From Bactericera cockerelli (lineage: Eukaryota > Arthropoda > Insecta > Hemiptera > Triozidae): 64,000 nt of DNA. Every line of letters begins with the position of its first letter. Positions within the stretch are counted from its first letter, which is position 1. Made by a program: the position numbers and the translations under genes. Shown in pieces: positions 10,800-22,272 of this stretch. The DNA lies in NCBI GenBank assembly GCA_024516035.1, contig CM044965.1, positions 25,554,493 to 25,618,492 on the forward strand. The letters run 5' to 3'. Under the pieces are notes generated by a model that was not told where the DNA came from, did no database searches, and worked only from the letters and a program-made list of their open reading frames with translations.

Positions 10800-10970
10800 T
10801 GATTTTCCTTTGAGCATTTTCTACCACTTAACCCTCAGAGTCTCATTATTATGTGGTCACAAGCTCAAATATAATGAGGAAAAATTCATGCACTGGTCGG
10901 GATTCGAACGAACGGATCCCTACGCTACCTGTATCACCAGACTAGCGCGTTAACCACTTGACTACTATAG
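10800..10970 (-). repeat. SINE-D copy
   Basis: Plus reading: ttctaccacttaaccctcag, ggtcgggattcgaacgaac, cagactagcgcgttaacca. Confidence 0.7.
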
Positions 10971-12169
10971 TGCACCTAATTTCTTTGTATACACAATTGT
11001 ACAGTACATAAATACTATTATGTATGCAGTTCTTATCATTTTTTTACTCGGAAGCAAAAAATGAAAAAAAACTTCGTCAACTTGCTCGCTGTGGAAATAT
11101 TTCTCGTACGTACCTACGTAGGTCTGTGGGTGTGTTCTCGAGATATGAGTAGATGCTCTGCGGATGTTGGAATAAGGGCGCCTCACCAATATGGCTAAAT
11201 CTCGCCCAAGGTCAAACAACCTGCCATGCTGGGGACTCGGAACTGGTGATGCAAGGCGCGGAGGCCAGGCCCGGACCATATTGAGATGCAAAACAACAAC
11301 AACAACTCAAATAACAAGAACAATAACAACAACAACTGAAACAACAGCAACAACATTTATAACAACAAAAACACGATGTATCAGAAACAAATTGCATGTG
11401 GAAGAGACACACTGTTCTCGTTAGAAATAGTACGTAGTATGTATACAGGATTGGAAATGACACACTGTTGTTAACAGAAATATTACGTGTTATGTATACA
11501 AGATCCACAACATTTTTACCACATAATAATACGTATTGGGCTTATCCAAGTACATAATATTTTTTTTTTTTTTATTAAGATATGCAACATTACATATTAT
11601 AATAAAGGAATTAAATGTAACAATATTAGCATAAATATACATATAGGTTTTGTTAATCGATACAATAGGATAATAATTTTCATAAAACTAATTCTTATAA
11701 TTAAGTACATAAAGGTAAATATGTATAGATTGATAAATTCTATGTACCTATTTAAAATGTATTAACGGATATTTCATTTTTGAATTAGGCTCTGCTATTG
11801 AGGGTTCAGAAAATCTGTGAAATCGTTTGTAGTTTAACGAAAAATCAGGTTTTATGTCCAAGTTATTGAATGTCTTCATGGACGATGTGATGGGGGATTT
11901 TGGTGAAATATTGTTTTGTATGTCAAAGAATAAGTTTCTTTGTCTCAGGCCTGGTCGAGGAACTTTGAAGGAGATCTTTGAAAGAATTTGTGGTGCGTCA
12001 ATGTTATTATTTTGTAAAGAAATTTCATTTTTTCTAGTTCTCTTCGATCTTCCAGCTTAAGCAGGTCAAGGTTTTCAATAAGAAGCGAGTAAGTAAGAGA
12101 TTTGCTCTGGATATGTCGGATAAAATATACGAGTATTATTATGGATGCAGCTCTCTTGTACATAATTTG
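10971..12169. other. Gene-free stretch with (CAA)n
   Basis: A (caa)n microsatellite with interruptions spans about 11287-11370; a T run is near 11555-11572. Overlapping open frames (10965-11508, 11487-12060) are low complexity and have no domain. Confidence 0.4.
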
Positions 12170-12350
12170 TCCCGGTAGCTCAGTGGTAAAGGCGGCGGTC
12201 TGGTAATCCAGAGGTCGCGGGTCTGGTAATCTAGAAACCCAGCCGGGACATGACATTTTATCCTCGCATTTGGGAATTTTACGACAAAAAAATACGTCTT
12301 GGTCTTACTGCTGGAATAATGAGGCTTTAAATAAGTTGATATTATTATTA
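12170..12350 (+). repeat. SINE-C copy with duplicated anticodon arm
   Basis: Head tcccggtagctcagtggtaa; the segment gtctggtaatc occurs twice around the box B region (before and after ggtcgcggg), then aacccagccgggacatgaca and the body. Confidence 0.65.
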
Positions 12351-12411
12351 TATTCAAGTACATATTATGTATGTAGTTCTTTTATATTAAAGTACATAAA
12401 TATATTGTTAT

Positions 12412-12605
12412 ATACTAGCGGGCCGAGGCATGGCCGTAAAGCAAAAAATCCTTTTTCGCCAATGGCAGTTGTTGTAGTGGGAATTTCAAAAAATCCCGTC
12501 TTATTGCACATCTAGACTATTAGACAAAGCTACCTACCATTCAGCTTCCTAGGACTTACCAGTTCGGAAAACAGTGATGAATCAGTGAGTCAGTGAGTGA
12601 GTGAA
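12412..12605 (-). mobile_element. Helitron-like fragment
   Basis: Plus reading starts actagcgggccgaggcat, the reverse complement of a CTAGT-ended Helitron 3' end, with the terminal hairpin partly deleted; then tttttcgccaatggcagttg and cattcagcttcctaggactt, matching 56574-57043. Confidence 0.55.
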
Positions 12606-12847
12606 ACTCTCTTTTATAAGTATGGATGCAGCTCTCTTATAAATACTTTACTTTTACATCAACAGGTGGTGGAGGAGGAAGCAAATCTAGCTAAGAAAAA
12701 TAATATTACCGATGACACATTTCCGGATTTAACTTATTTCTGTGTGTACTTAGTGGGTTGGCCACAGCTGAGCATCAGAGGTGTAATATATGGCACCCAC
12801 ACACCTAGCTCACCTAGCTGATGTGAAGAGATGGCATATTAGTGTTT

Positions 12848-12945
12848 CATATATGATGTTGCATATTAGTAGAGTGTTGTATGTGATGTTGCATATTAGT
12901 AGAGTGTTGTATGTGATGTTGCATATTAGTCGAGGGTATGATGCG
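12848..12945 (+). repeat. 30-bp tandem repeat, about three copies
   Basis: Unit gatgttgcatattagtag plus agtgttgtatgt, nearly identical between copies. Confidence 0.75.
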
Positions 12946-13059
12946 TCATTTTAACAAGCGAGAGTAAGTGGGAGCTCTCTCATTATGTGCGGTAGAAGAA
13001 AGAACAGCCGTTAATAATAACATTAATAACATAACAATGTATTTATAATATGTTCCTGT

Positions 13060-13205
13060 TGTCAGAGACCTAGTATGGTGAATTGAACCCACGTGATGCT
13101 GGCTATTCCCGGCCCCACTCAGGTTGGGTGAGGTCAATTTCAGTAGCTTGTTTGAGAGTTTTCAGCAGATGAAGGGTACCTATTACCCCCGTCGTGATAT
13201 TTTTT
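13060..13205 (+). repeat. SINE-A copy, head mostly lost
   Basis: ttgaacccacgtgatgctgg, ccccactcaggttgggtgag, then acccccgtcgtgatat; box C and most of the 5S head are gone. Confidence 0.6.
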
Positions 13206-13720
13206 TAACGGTTTCAATGGTTACACTTTTAAATTTTCCTTGAGACCGTTTTGAAAACAAAACTGCTGTTTAGGTAAACTTTTTTTTTAGCTGTGAAATA
13301 TTTCTTTACTGTTTATTCGGCTGCAATGGTAGTTTTAAATTTCCTTGAGACCATTTTGACCACAATGCAGACGTTTCAAGCAAACATTTTTTTTTTTATG
13401 TGGGGTTATTTTTGCCCCTATGCCAATGCCAAAAAAATAAAATATTTTTCTTCTTTGTTTTTTTTTTTTTTAACTGTTAAATATTTGTTTACTGTTTATT
13501 CGGCTGCAACGGTACTTTTGCAATTTTCTTGATACCATTTTGACAACAATGCAAACATTTTTTTTTCTTCTTTGTTTTTTTTTTTTAACTGTTAAATATT
13601 TGTTTACTGTTTATTCGGCTTAAATAGTACTTTTGTAATTTTCTTGAGACCGTTTTGACAACAATGCAAACATTTTTTTTTTTTTTTTTTTTTCTTCTTT
13701 GTTTTTTAACTGTTAAATAT
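13206..13720 (+). repeat. Degenerate tandem array of about 120-140 bp units
   Basis: Four to five copies of a unit with ctgttaaatatttgttta, ctgtttattcggct, gtacttttgcaattttctt and gacaacaatgcaaac, separated by variable T runs. It is not coding; small open frames across it follow the repeat. Confidence 0.7.
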
Positions 13721-13732
13721 TTGTCTCCTTGA

Positions 13733-13865
13733 CTGACCTCAGTAGCTGGATCGATAAGGCGGCGGACTTGTAACCTGGAAGTTGGTGGTTTAAGTCCCGG
13801 TTTCAGCATAGATTTAGTAAAACGAGTTTGAGTAGTTGTGTTAATCACAACTTTTGGTAGGTTTA
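13733..13865 (+). repeat. SINE-E copy, full length
   Basis: Head gacctcagtagctggatcga, cttgtaacctggaagttgg; body catagatttagtaaaacgag. Confidence 0.75.
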
Positions 13866-14028
13866 GGTAGGACATTTCTCTCTTTTTTTTCCTTCTTGTA
13901 TAGGTATTTGTTTAACCTTTTTTTTTTTCTTTATATTTCATTGTGTTCTACTGTATATATTATATTTTGTTCTACCTAATAAAGCTTTAAAAAAACACAA
14001 ATATGATAACTTATTTGTCTCCCTGCAG

Positions 14029-14196
14029 CTCCTGGGACTGGTGTGTATGATCCTGGCGTCGCCTGCTCGCATGTCCGGAACTCATTGGTTCCTCTTCATT
14101 GTGATCATAGCTTTCATCGCCACGGCTATCTGGGTGTTCATCTATTTCCTGTCCGTGCGGGAGGCGCTTAACTTTCCCGTCAACTGGGTGTTTTCG
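14029..14196 (+). CDS. MARVEL gene exon with transmembrane segments
   Basis: 56 codons, phase 0 at both ends. It encodes LLGLVCMILASPARM (end of helix 1), then FLFIVIIAFIATAIWVFIYF (helix 2), then ALNFPVNWVFS leading into helix 3. GC content is clearly above the flanks. Confidence 0.85.
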
Positions 14197-17100
14197 GTGA
14201 GTAATAATATATATCTCCCTTGCCTTTATCCAAATTAGCTTATGTTGCTTTTGGGTCGGCATTGTTCAACCTCATGGTTGAGGTTGGTAGGGTGGAGCAC
14301 GTTTTTTATGGCTGTGGATGCCCTTCCTAACGCCAACGATTCTATTTGGTTTTAACGTCCTGATCTGGACGGGGGTGTTACCCTCCATTCGCTAGGAATC
14401 GTACCAGCTACCCACATTAACCTCACCCAGCCTCTGGGTAGGGCCGGAAATGCCAGCCTCACATGTTTGGAGGGAACAGAATTTTCTTCGAAAAGTCTGC
14501 TCCAACCGGGGATCGAACTCGGAATCTCTGGACTATGGGCAGTAGTCACAACCATTACGCCACGGAGGCTGGTTTCGGTGAGTAATAATGATAGTAAAAA
14601 AAGTCTGGCTGGGGGACTATAAACAGGAGTAGACCAGCAGTCTGGCTTGGGGACTATAAAGAGGGAGTAGACCAGTAGTCTGGCTGGGGGACTATAAACA
14701 GGGAGTACACCAGCAGTCTGGCTGGGGGACTATAACACCTTCGTTACCGAACGGCCATATGTGGATGTTTTTGTGTTTTTCATTGGGACCGAAACACTGA
14801 TGTGGCCGTTATCAAAATTTTAATGAGGGACCGGACATCCATATATGGCCTTTTTGAGGTAGGTTGTTAGTATTCGAACAGATATAGGATCGATTCTTGT
14901 ACAAATACGATGCCAAATATGCAAAAAAAATCATTTTGGTACCCAGGATGCAACAGCGACGTAAAACTTGAAAAAAATGGCTTGGTAACGAACGTGATAA
15001 ACAGGGAGTAGACTTGGTTCTGGGGGCCTTTGTCCATTATTACCCTCATTGTAAAGACAATGGTAGAGGTGCTGAGTCATTCCTTCACTGTCTGGGTACC
15101 ATCGTTCACGATATTATTATTATTCATCATCATGACGCCAACCTATGATGAATAATAATAATAATAATGCCTTATTTATACTGCCCGATTAGGACTTCAA
15201 AGTCCCATTATTCCAGCAGTAAGCCAAGACATATTATTATGTGGTAAAAATCCCAAATGGGGGGATAATTTGTCATGTCCCGGCTGGGTTTCTAACCCGC
15301 GACCTTTTTTAACACTGAGCTACCGGGACAGACAGTTATTTGTGTTGATCACAATTTCTCAAATTCACACTGATAATTTTTTTACCCTAATTGAGAGTCG
15401 AACCACCTCCGCCATCAAAACCACGAAAAACGAACGCGTAAGACCTTAAAACGGAACTTCTATTTGTATACGCGCCTGATTTCTTTTCAGGTATGCAATG
15501 TGTATTAAATCATGTCTGATTCTCGGAAACGTCTTGCAGAATATTCATGAAACAATTTTCAGCACTAAAGTGATAGGTTTTATTTTACAGAATAAAATTA
15601 CAAAAATTATGGGTACTGATGAAATTAAAAAAACAGCACGAACGACAGGTGTAATTTCTTGTTAATGAGCTTTACCAGGAACAAAAATGGTACAAATGCA
15701 TAATATTGAATTCTTGATAAATGAAAATTTAATTGTTTGATTCCAACGACCTGTTGGATATTTTCCTATTTTCAACTGTATCAAGGGCACCAAAGATTTG
15801 AATCTTACGAGTATAGCCAGAAAAGGCTGAATCCATGTATTAACGTCCCGTCCCCTTGAAAGACGAACTAATTTGCATTGATAACGTTAAATTTGTATGC
15901 GCGCCTGCTAACTTTCAACTATGCAATATGCAGTAAATACTCGTAGACCAATAATAATTTTTTAGTTAACTGAATACAAAAGAACTCAAAGGACCTGATT
16001 CTTTTTCTCATATATCCAGGTTTCTCTTATAAAGAGGTCATTTTACCATACAGAAGTAAATTTACCTGGGAATTTTTCTCTTATATCCAGTATCTCTTAT
16101 GTAATGACTTCATTTTCCTATATATACAATATATACAGGGTGGACCAAAAAAACGTTTACTCCCGTTAATGGTAGATTACTGACGACATTTCCAGGCCGG
16201 ATCTGCAATCCGTTTTTTCGGATTCGCCTTCGTAACTGCACAAAGTGATTTTTTGCAACTTTCCGAAAAAGTCCGACTTTAGCTTATTCTTCAGGTCAGT
16301 ACTTTTTTCCTGTTTAAGATGAGTTGATTCTGAACAATTTTGAAGAAAGCCAACAAAATTTCGATGTTTCTAGCTACACTACTTTGTTTTTTACGGTTTG
16401 GTTTGTCATCTTTTTTGACACCTGAATTGAAAAAAAATTCTCATGTAAATTTTTTACACTTTGAAACACTCAAGATTTGCCCGAGCAAATTTTGGCACAG
16501 ACATGGGCAAGTTTGATAAAAGTATCTCTTATGTAATGACTTCATTTTCCTATATATACAATATATACAGGGTGGACCAAAAAAACGTTTACTCCCGTTA
16601 ATGGTAGATTACTGACGACATTTCCAGGCCGGATCTGCAATCCGTTTTTTCGGATTCGCCTTCGTAACTGCACAAAGTGATTTTTTGCAACTTTCCGAAA
16701 AAGTCCGACTTTAGCTTATTCTTCAGGTCAGTACTTTTTTCCTGTTTAAGATGAGTTGATTCTGAACAATTTTGAAGAAAGCCAACAAAATTTCGATGTT
16801 TCTAGCTACACTACTTTGTTTTTTACGATTTGGTTTGTCATGTTTTTCTACACCTGAACAGAAAAAAACACCCAAAAAAACTTTTTTAATAAATAAACCA
16901 CTCGACATTTGTCCGAACAAATTTTGGCACAGACATGGGCAAGTTTGATAAAAGTTGGCGGCCGCCCCGAGGATGCTAAAAAATAATTTTACGATTTTTT
17001 ATCACGTGATCTTCTGGGAAAAATTATTAGATGTTTACCAAAAACTCTTCAAAAATCCTAAGAGTTTTCTAGCTGTAGACTGTGTAAGGGCGTCTTGTAT

Positions 17101-20100
17101 TGTTTACAAAAATTGTTTACATTGCTTTTTTTGAATACCGCGGTCTCACATGCCTTCATCAGCCAGCTTAGGAAAATTCAAATGATAAATTTCGTGCTTC
17201 CCAGATTGTCAGTGGTGTTAGCTAGATGTGGTAGTGCTAAGAGTGTTAGTCGCATGAAAGAGGTTCAATTCTCGGTGGTCAATATTATTTTAAATTATCA
17301 AAAAAATCTGATGGAATATTTTATTCATACTTGTATCTGACCTGTTGTAACACCAACAACTTATGGTTTTTTTTGGGGTAATACCATCTGTAAATTGAGT
17401 TATATCAGATACTATTGGTATCACAATACACATAATTATTATTCATGTAAGCCCCTGAGAGACTGCCTTGATAATGAATGAGAGACTGCCTTGATAATGA
17501 AGGGTGGTTTTTCTTATGCTTCCCTACGAGAGAATTTTCCAAACGAAAATAGAGTTTATGAAATAAGGTAAATATGTAGGTAGGTTCTTCTATCATAAAC
17601 AATACTAATTAAATAACAAATATTTACCGATTGCCAACTCTTAACACTTTGAGCCCCAGAGCTGGAATCGGCGAGTGAGCACGAGGGACCACAAATTTCA
17701 GAACCCAACACTCATACATTGCTCCCAAGGACCACTAGAACCTGTTCCCTATGAGATACACATAGAAACGAATACCATAGGGAGTACTCATGTCTTCCAA
17801 GAAAAGGAAGGTCGTGAATACCATATAGAGTACACAAGTCGACAGTGAAATTTTGGGTGAGTACCATATATGGTACTCATGTCCTCTGTGGAATGTCAGC
17901 TGAGGACCATATATGGTATTCATGGGCTCAAAGTGTTAAAAGAAGTCTTGAAAAATACAAGATAATATTTTGTAAAATTAATAAACTTTTGTAGTCTTTA
18001 TTATGTTTTATACTATTTTGATTTAAACAAAAAGGTATTTAAAAAAACATTTTGTGTTAGTATGTTCAATGAGAAACGATTAGACGCGCACGATTAGCTC
18101 AGTGGTAAGCTAGTCCACCCGGTCCGAACGCCAGAGCCAGCAAAAAATTCATGACTACAAAATAAAAATGACTGTTGCCATTTTTTATTTAGCCATAGTA
18201 CACACTATGGATTCTCCTCACACAAATTTTTGAAACCAATGGTCTTCTGTCAGGTCATCGAATGCCAACAGGATTCTTGCTACCAGATTTCGTAAACTAT
18301 GTTTTTCACGTGATCCCAAATGTTCCTGTTGGCAACTCCATATGCTAAATGCGTATCTGCCATTTCAGCATCCGAATTATAATAATGTAACTTGTACTAA
18401 AAAAACTCAAGAAGTTTAAAGATAATATTTCATAGAATGCAGAAAAATATGCTTGAAAATTATCATCGAGAAACAAACAATCATTCATTTGACTGGCCTT
18501 TAATTAATTCCAAGGAAAATAATTATCAGACATAAATAGCTAATTACTCTTTGAGAACAAGACGACCCTACACGGTCAACACTTTTAAGATTTTGAACAT
18601 CATTTTTTGAGACTTACCTGGTTTGTTTACCCAGAAGATCACGTGATAAAAAATCGTAAAATTATTTTTTAGCATCCTTGGGTTGGCCGCCAACTTTTAT
18701 CAAACTTGCCCATGTCTGTGCCAAAATTTGCTCGGGCAAATCTTGAGTGTTTCAAAGTGTAAAAAATTTACATGAGAATTTTTTTTCAATTCAGGTGTCA
18801 AAAAAGATGACAAACCAAACCGTAAAAAACAAAGTAGTGTAGCTAGAAACATCGAAATTTTGTTGGCTTTCTGCAGAAATGTTCAGAATCAACTCATCTT
18901 AAACAGGAAAAAAGTTCTGACCTGAAGAGTAAACCAAAGTCGGACTTTTTCAGAAAGTTGCAAAAAATCACTTTGTGCAGTTATAAAGGCGAATCCGAAA
19001 AAACGGATTGCAGATCCGTCCTAGAAATGTCGTCAGTAATCTACCATTAACGGGTGTAAACGTTTTTTTTGGTCCACCCTGTATACATATGTAGAGCTAA
19101 ATTTGACCTGGGAATATTCTCCTATATCCAGGTTTAACTGCACACGTACCTACGTAAAGGTCTAATATATTAAATAAATATATTATCTTCTACTAAAGAG
19201 TGTTATTACTTATTTAATATTTTTTGCTCCGATTTCAATTTCTTTTTTCTACTTCTCCACAGGAACTGCTGAACACCGTAGTGTTCGCCCTCCTCTACCT
19301 GATCGTCTCCATTCTTCAGCTTTCCTCATGGGCGGGGCCCTACCATCCCCAGTTCAGAGACCCCAACATTGCCGCAGGGGTAAGTCGAAACTCTGTGCAC
19401 TGGTAGGACCTCAGTAGCTTGGTCGATAAGGCAGCGGACTTGTAACCTGGAGGTCGGTGGTTCAAGTTCCGGTTTCATCGTAGATTTAGTAAAGCGAGTT
19501 TGAGTAGTTGTAATATCACGTAACTTAACTAACTGTGCACTGGTAGTCAAGTGGTTAACGCGCTAGTCTGGTAATCCAGGTAGTGTCGGGATCCGTTGGT
19601 TCGACTGCCTTTTATTAAAGAAATCAGGATATAAGAGAAAAATGTTAGAAAAACCACCTAGCTAAGTTAGGACTTAGATGGGATGACCATTTAAATTCGA
19701 ATGCTGGCTATTACCGGCCCCACTTAACTAACAGTTAAAACTATCATATTTACGTATTAAACACACAACTACTCAAACTAGCTTTACTAATTTTTTGTTT
19801 CTCTTGGGACTTGAACAACCGACCTCCAGATTACAAGTCTGCCGCATCATCGATCAAGCTACAAAACTAATACACCGACCTCAGTAGCTTGATCGATGTT
19901 ATCTGGAGATCGGTGGTTCAACTCTGAAGTCCAACAAAAATTTAGTAACACGAGTTTAAATATTAGAGTTATTACGATTGTAATTAACACAAATATGGTA
20001 ACTTCTTACGTTTACAAATTATAAGATGTAGGTATATATCTTGTAGGTATGCTCTGAATAGTTGTTGTGTTTGAGTAGTTGTCTATCTACTACCTACCTT

Positions 20101-20864
20101 CTATTACATTAAAGTTGTGTTCGTTCAACTTTATAGTTATACATATACAGATATACACCATGATTAGTTGTGATATCACGATTGTGATCAACACAAATAT
20201 GATGACTTTTTTAGTAAACTATAGAATAGAATAGAAATCACCTTGTTAATACTGCCGAGGTGAGACTTAAAAGTCCCTTTATTTCAGCAGTCTAAACAAG
20301 TTTTTATTTATTTTCTAATTTAAACAGACATTTTGTACATACATTTTATATTTTTACATACATTTTATGTATGTAAGAATATAAATTTTCATATATGTAA
20401 GATATATTACATACATAGGTACTTACATCAATAATAATAAGAAAAAATATTTAATCTTGGATTATTGATGGTTATACTGTGTCTTTTGGCAACTCTCTCT
20501 CTTATGAAAGCAGTCTCTTAAAATATATTTATTTTGTTGTCTCTCTCTAAGTTTATATATATATAAAAAAAACATTCCTCAAGTTAGAAAAATTGAAAAT
20601 GTAGCAAAAAAATATTTTTTTTTTACAAAAACGAACACAATACTTCCGATTTCTAATATACCTAATAATAATAATTTTATTTATTTGTAATATTATTTTA
20701 CGATTTCTAATATTAGAAATTTCTCGGAAGTAAGAAAACTAATAGTAATTTACGGTTTATTTCCTCCCCAGATCTTCGGTGTGGTCAACTTTCTCGTGTA
20801 CCTGGTGGGATCCTACTTTCTCTACACTGACCTGAAGATTTCCCGCAGCGTAGGCGCTACGTAG
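14029..20864 (+). CDS. MARVEL-domain (CKLF/CMTM-like) membrane protein, three 3' coding exons
   Basis: Exons 14029-14196, 19263-19379 and 20772-20864 join in phase 0 into 125 codons and a stop. Each junction has clean signals (ccctgcag/ct, tcg/gtgagt, ccacag/ga, ggg/gtaagt, ccccag/at). The product shows three long hydrophobic segments and ends in a short charged tail (TDLKISRSVGAT). The segment order, FPVNW before helix 3, and NIAAGIFG before helix 4 resemble CMTM-type MARVEL proteins, which sit in membranes and act in vesicle trafficking (family knowledge). The start codon and the rest of helix 1 must lie upstream; I found no convincing 5' exon in 1-14028, so the call is partial. Intron 2 of 5 kb is filled with repeats. 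The specific orthologue is not claimed. Confidence 0.85.
14215..14575 (-). repeat. SINE-G copy with long 3' module
   Basis: Minus strand: tRNA-like head ctccgtggcgtaatggttg, box B gagttcgatccccggttg, body attttctgttccctcc, centre ctacccagaggctgggtg (with an insertion), tail ccaaatagaatc, then a module with a cctcaaccatgaggttg hairpin at 14257-14285. Confidence 0.7.
14595..15030 (+). repeat. 38-bp tandem repeat split by a MITE
   Basis: Unit agtctggctgggggac, tataaacagggagtagacc in 3.5 copies, 14595-14735; the array resumes at 14997 (ataaacagggagtagac). It is related to the family J 3' end. Confidence 0.75.
14736..14996. mobile_element. MITE with CAC...GTG ends and ATAA target duplication
   Basis: 261 bp. 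Ends CACCTTCGTTACC and, as reverse complement of the right end, CACGTTCGTTACC. ATAA flanks it on both sides (14732-14735, 14997-15000), and removing one copy restores the 38-bp repeat unit exactly, so the insertion is proven by the host array. Confidence 0.75.
15005..15140 (-). repeat. Family J copy
   Basis: Reverse complement of the 1474 copy: tctgggggcctttgtccatt, ggtgctgagtcattcc, gtaccatcgttcacgat. Confidence 0.55.
15155..15345 (-). repeat. SINE-C copy
   Basis: Plus reading: (aat)n, ccttatttatactgcccg, cccaaatggggggataattt, then box B and ctgagctaccgggaca. The anticodon arm is deleted. Confidence 0.7.
15350..16090. other. Gene-free intronic stretch
   Basis: Nothing recognised. Two similar phrases (atacgcgcctg at 15470 and atgcgcgcctg at 15897, each followed by a gcaatgtgtattaaa-like string) suggest an old duplication. 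Confidence 0.35.
16091..16522 (+). repeat. Duplicate of the left terminal repeat plus flank
   Basis: Directly repeats 16523-16954 with a 432-bp period, starting tatctcttatgtaatgac, including tatacagggtggaccaaaa and the first part of the TIR. Its inner part matches the right TIR at 18700-18800 better than the adjacent left TIR does. Confidence 0.75.
16568..19081. mobile_element. 2.5-kb element with terminal inverted repeats over 500 bp
   Basis: Left CAGGGTGGACCAAAAAAACG and right, inverted, CAGGGTGGACCAAAAAAAAC; similarity runs inward to about 17090 and 18545. TATA flanks both ends, compatible with a TA target as in Tc1/mariner-type elements (inference). The inner 1.4 kb has no transposase: only small frames, a nested MITE and a tRNA-like scrap at about 18088. 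It is non-autonomous and sits in MARVEL intron 2. Confidence 0.75.
17645..17935. mobile_element. TTAA-flanked MITE
   Basis: 291 bp between TTAA at 17641-17644 and 17936-17939. TIRs CACTTTGAGCCC / GGGCTCAAAGTG are perfect. Inside, four variants of gaataccatatatggtactc repeat. TTAA duplication is the piggyBac hallmark (family knowledge). Confidence 0.8.
19263..19379 (+). CDS. MARVEL gene exon, third helix and loop
   Basis: 39 codons: VVFALLYLIVSILQL is the helix, followed by the loop HPQFRDPNIAAG. Acceptor ccacag and donor gtaagt are strong. Confidence 0.85.
19407..19520 (+). repeat. SINE-E copy
   Basis: cctcagtagcttggtcgata through agcgagtttgagtagttgt; it begins 27 bp after the MARVEL exon donor. 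Confidence 0.75.
19540..20005. repeat. Cluster of partial SINE-D, SINE-A and two SINE-E copies
   Basis: SINE-D head (+) 19540-19605 (gtcaagtggttaacgcgcta); SINE-A fragment (+) 19662-19730 keeping gacttagatgggatgacc; SINE-E (-) 19745-19865; SINE-E (+) 19876-20005. Confidence 0.6.
20006..20771. other. Gene-free end of MARVEL intron
   Basis: AT-rich with tatgtaca-type low complexity at 20320-20430; a short SINE-C tail trace (agactaaaagtcccttt-like) near 20260-20290. Confidence 0.35.
20772..20864 (+). CDS. MARVEL gene last exon, fourth helix and stop
   Basis: 30 codons (IFGVVNFLVYLVGSYFLY helix, then a basic tail) and TAG at 20862-20864. A family I repeat starts about 80 bp later, so the 3' UTR probably runs into it. 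Confidence 0.85.
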   Translation: MFGVVNFLVYLVGSYFLYTDLKISRSVGAT

Positions 20865-20943
20865 ATGACTTGGGTCCCAAACCCACATCAGTACCTACTT
20901 TATGGGAACGAAGAAAAGTGACCGAAAGCGTTTTTCTATACCA

Positions 20944-21560
20944 GGCAGGCGCGGTCAGTGCTAAGGAGTTGTGTAACTGCAGCACGCGCAGAAAAAAAGG
21001 AGAAGTGTACACCATGAAAATCATTACACATTTCTTTCATTCAAATTTATAATTAGTAATTTAATTTTTTAATAATTGGCATGGTACACTGCCAGCCTTC
21101 GTGGCTCAACGGTTGTGACTACTGCCCGTAGTCCAGAGATCCTGAGTTCGATTCCCTGTTGGAGCAGACTTTTCGCATAGAAAATTCTGTTCCCTCCGAA
21201 CAAGTGAGGCTGGCAATTCCGACCCTACCCAGGCTGGGTGAGGTTAATTTGGGTAACTGGTACGATTCCCAGCGAATGGAGGGTAGAACCACCGTCCTGT
21301 CTACCTCAAGTCAGGACGTTAAAGCCGAATAGAATCAATGGACATGAAAGGAGCTTAGACATTGGATCCCAGATCCTTTCAGGTCTGGGCGTCCAAATAA
21401 TCCTCTCACCACCGTGATTTAGGTATCAACACCTATCTCAAGGACACGGAATTATTATTATGGTAAACAAACTCAAACTTGGTACTAAAAGACCGACTCA
21501 ATAAATCCCATTATAGTCTTATGTGGCAGCACCCCCAAAACATTTCCTCACCGGCCGCCT
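20944..21560. mobile_element. Family I element, interrupted by SINE-G
   Basis: Left end ggcgcggtcagtgctaagg and right end (inverted) gcaggcggccggtgagg have the same pattern as the ends of 27766-28130; inner motifs tggcagcacccccaaaac and aactgcagcac are shared, in opposite orientation. No open frame. Confidence 0.5.
21085..21455 (+). repeat. SINE-G copy, full length, alternative tail
   Basis: Head gccttcgtggctcaacggtt, box B gagttcgattccctg; body tagaaaattctgttccctcc; centre acccaggctgggtgaggtta; after ccgaatagaatcaatggaca the tail is ggagcttagac, aggtctgggcg, aatcctctcaccaccgtgat and (att)n, not the hairpin module of 14215-14575. Confidence 0.75.
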
Positions 21561-21884
21561 GCTGATAGAAAGTAAAAATATATTTAACAAAATAATAATG
21601 AATAATAAAAGATCATTATTATTACTCTTGAGTGTATTGAAAATGAACAGCCCTATTTTTTTAATAATCTACTCCCGCACAATTCTCAATCATACCTGTC
21701 TTGAATTTCTGTACCTCTCTCAACTTCGATTTCATTATTATTGATTATTCTGTTCAATAATCTACCTATTTTATTAATTATTTATATTTATAATCTATTT
21801 TACTGTTGATTGAGACAAAGCTACCTTGCCTAAATCAATAAATACATATTCTTATGATTATTTACAACTATCTGGTAAACCAAC
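21561..21884. other. Gene-free stretch
   Basis: AT-rich, nothing recognised. Confidence 0.3.
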
Positions 21885-22272
21885 AATTCGCCTCTGATAA
21901 CACAAAGAGGCGTAAACCACAAATTTTTGAAATCGGTTTTATTGCTTGGATGGAGTCTACTTGTGCTATATTTTGTTCTCACAAATAGACGTAATACAAT
22001 TATAATCCAAAGAAAAGATACAACAAAAATTGAAATCAGGCGTATCCCTCATTTTCTCTTTTTCAGACAAATCAAATAGGCGTAAATCGATAGTCACAGT
22101 TAAATAATCAAATTTGGCAACAGAAAAAGTTCGTATGGTCATTCACGGGTACAGGGAAGTGATGATTTTCCTACTGTGAACATAAAATTTATGCACAAGA
22201 AAACTCATTTTGGCTCTCCTGTAAAATTTCGAAAATGTTGTTTACGCCTCTTTGTGTTATCAGAGGCGAATT
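21885..22272. mobile_element. 388-bp MITE with hairpin-forming TIRs
   Basis: TIRs of about 32 bp are perfect (aattcgcctctgataacaca... / ...tgtgttatcagaggcgaatt). Each TIR also folds on itself (CGCCTCT / AGAGGCG). No open frame; the target duplication is unclear because aatt belongs to the TIR. Confidence 0.75.

Noticed and set aside
18088..18140. tRNA-like cgattagctcagtggtaagc
   Set aside because: Box A is good but no proper box B or cloverleaf follows; treated as a scrap in the long-TIR element.
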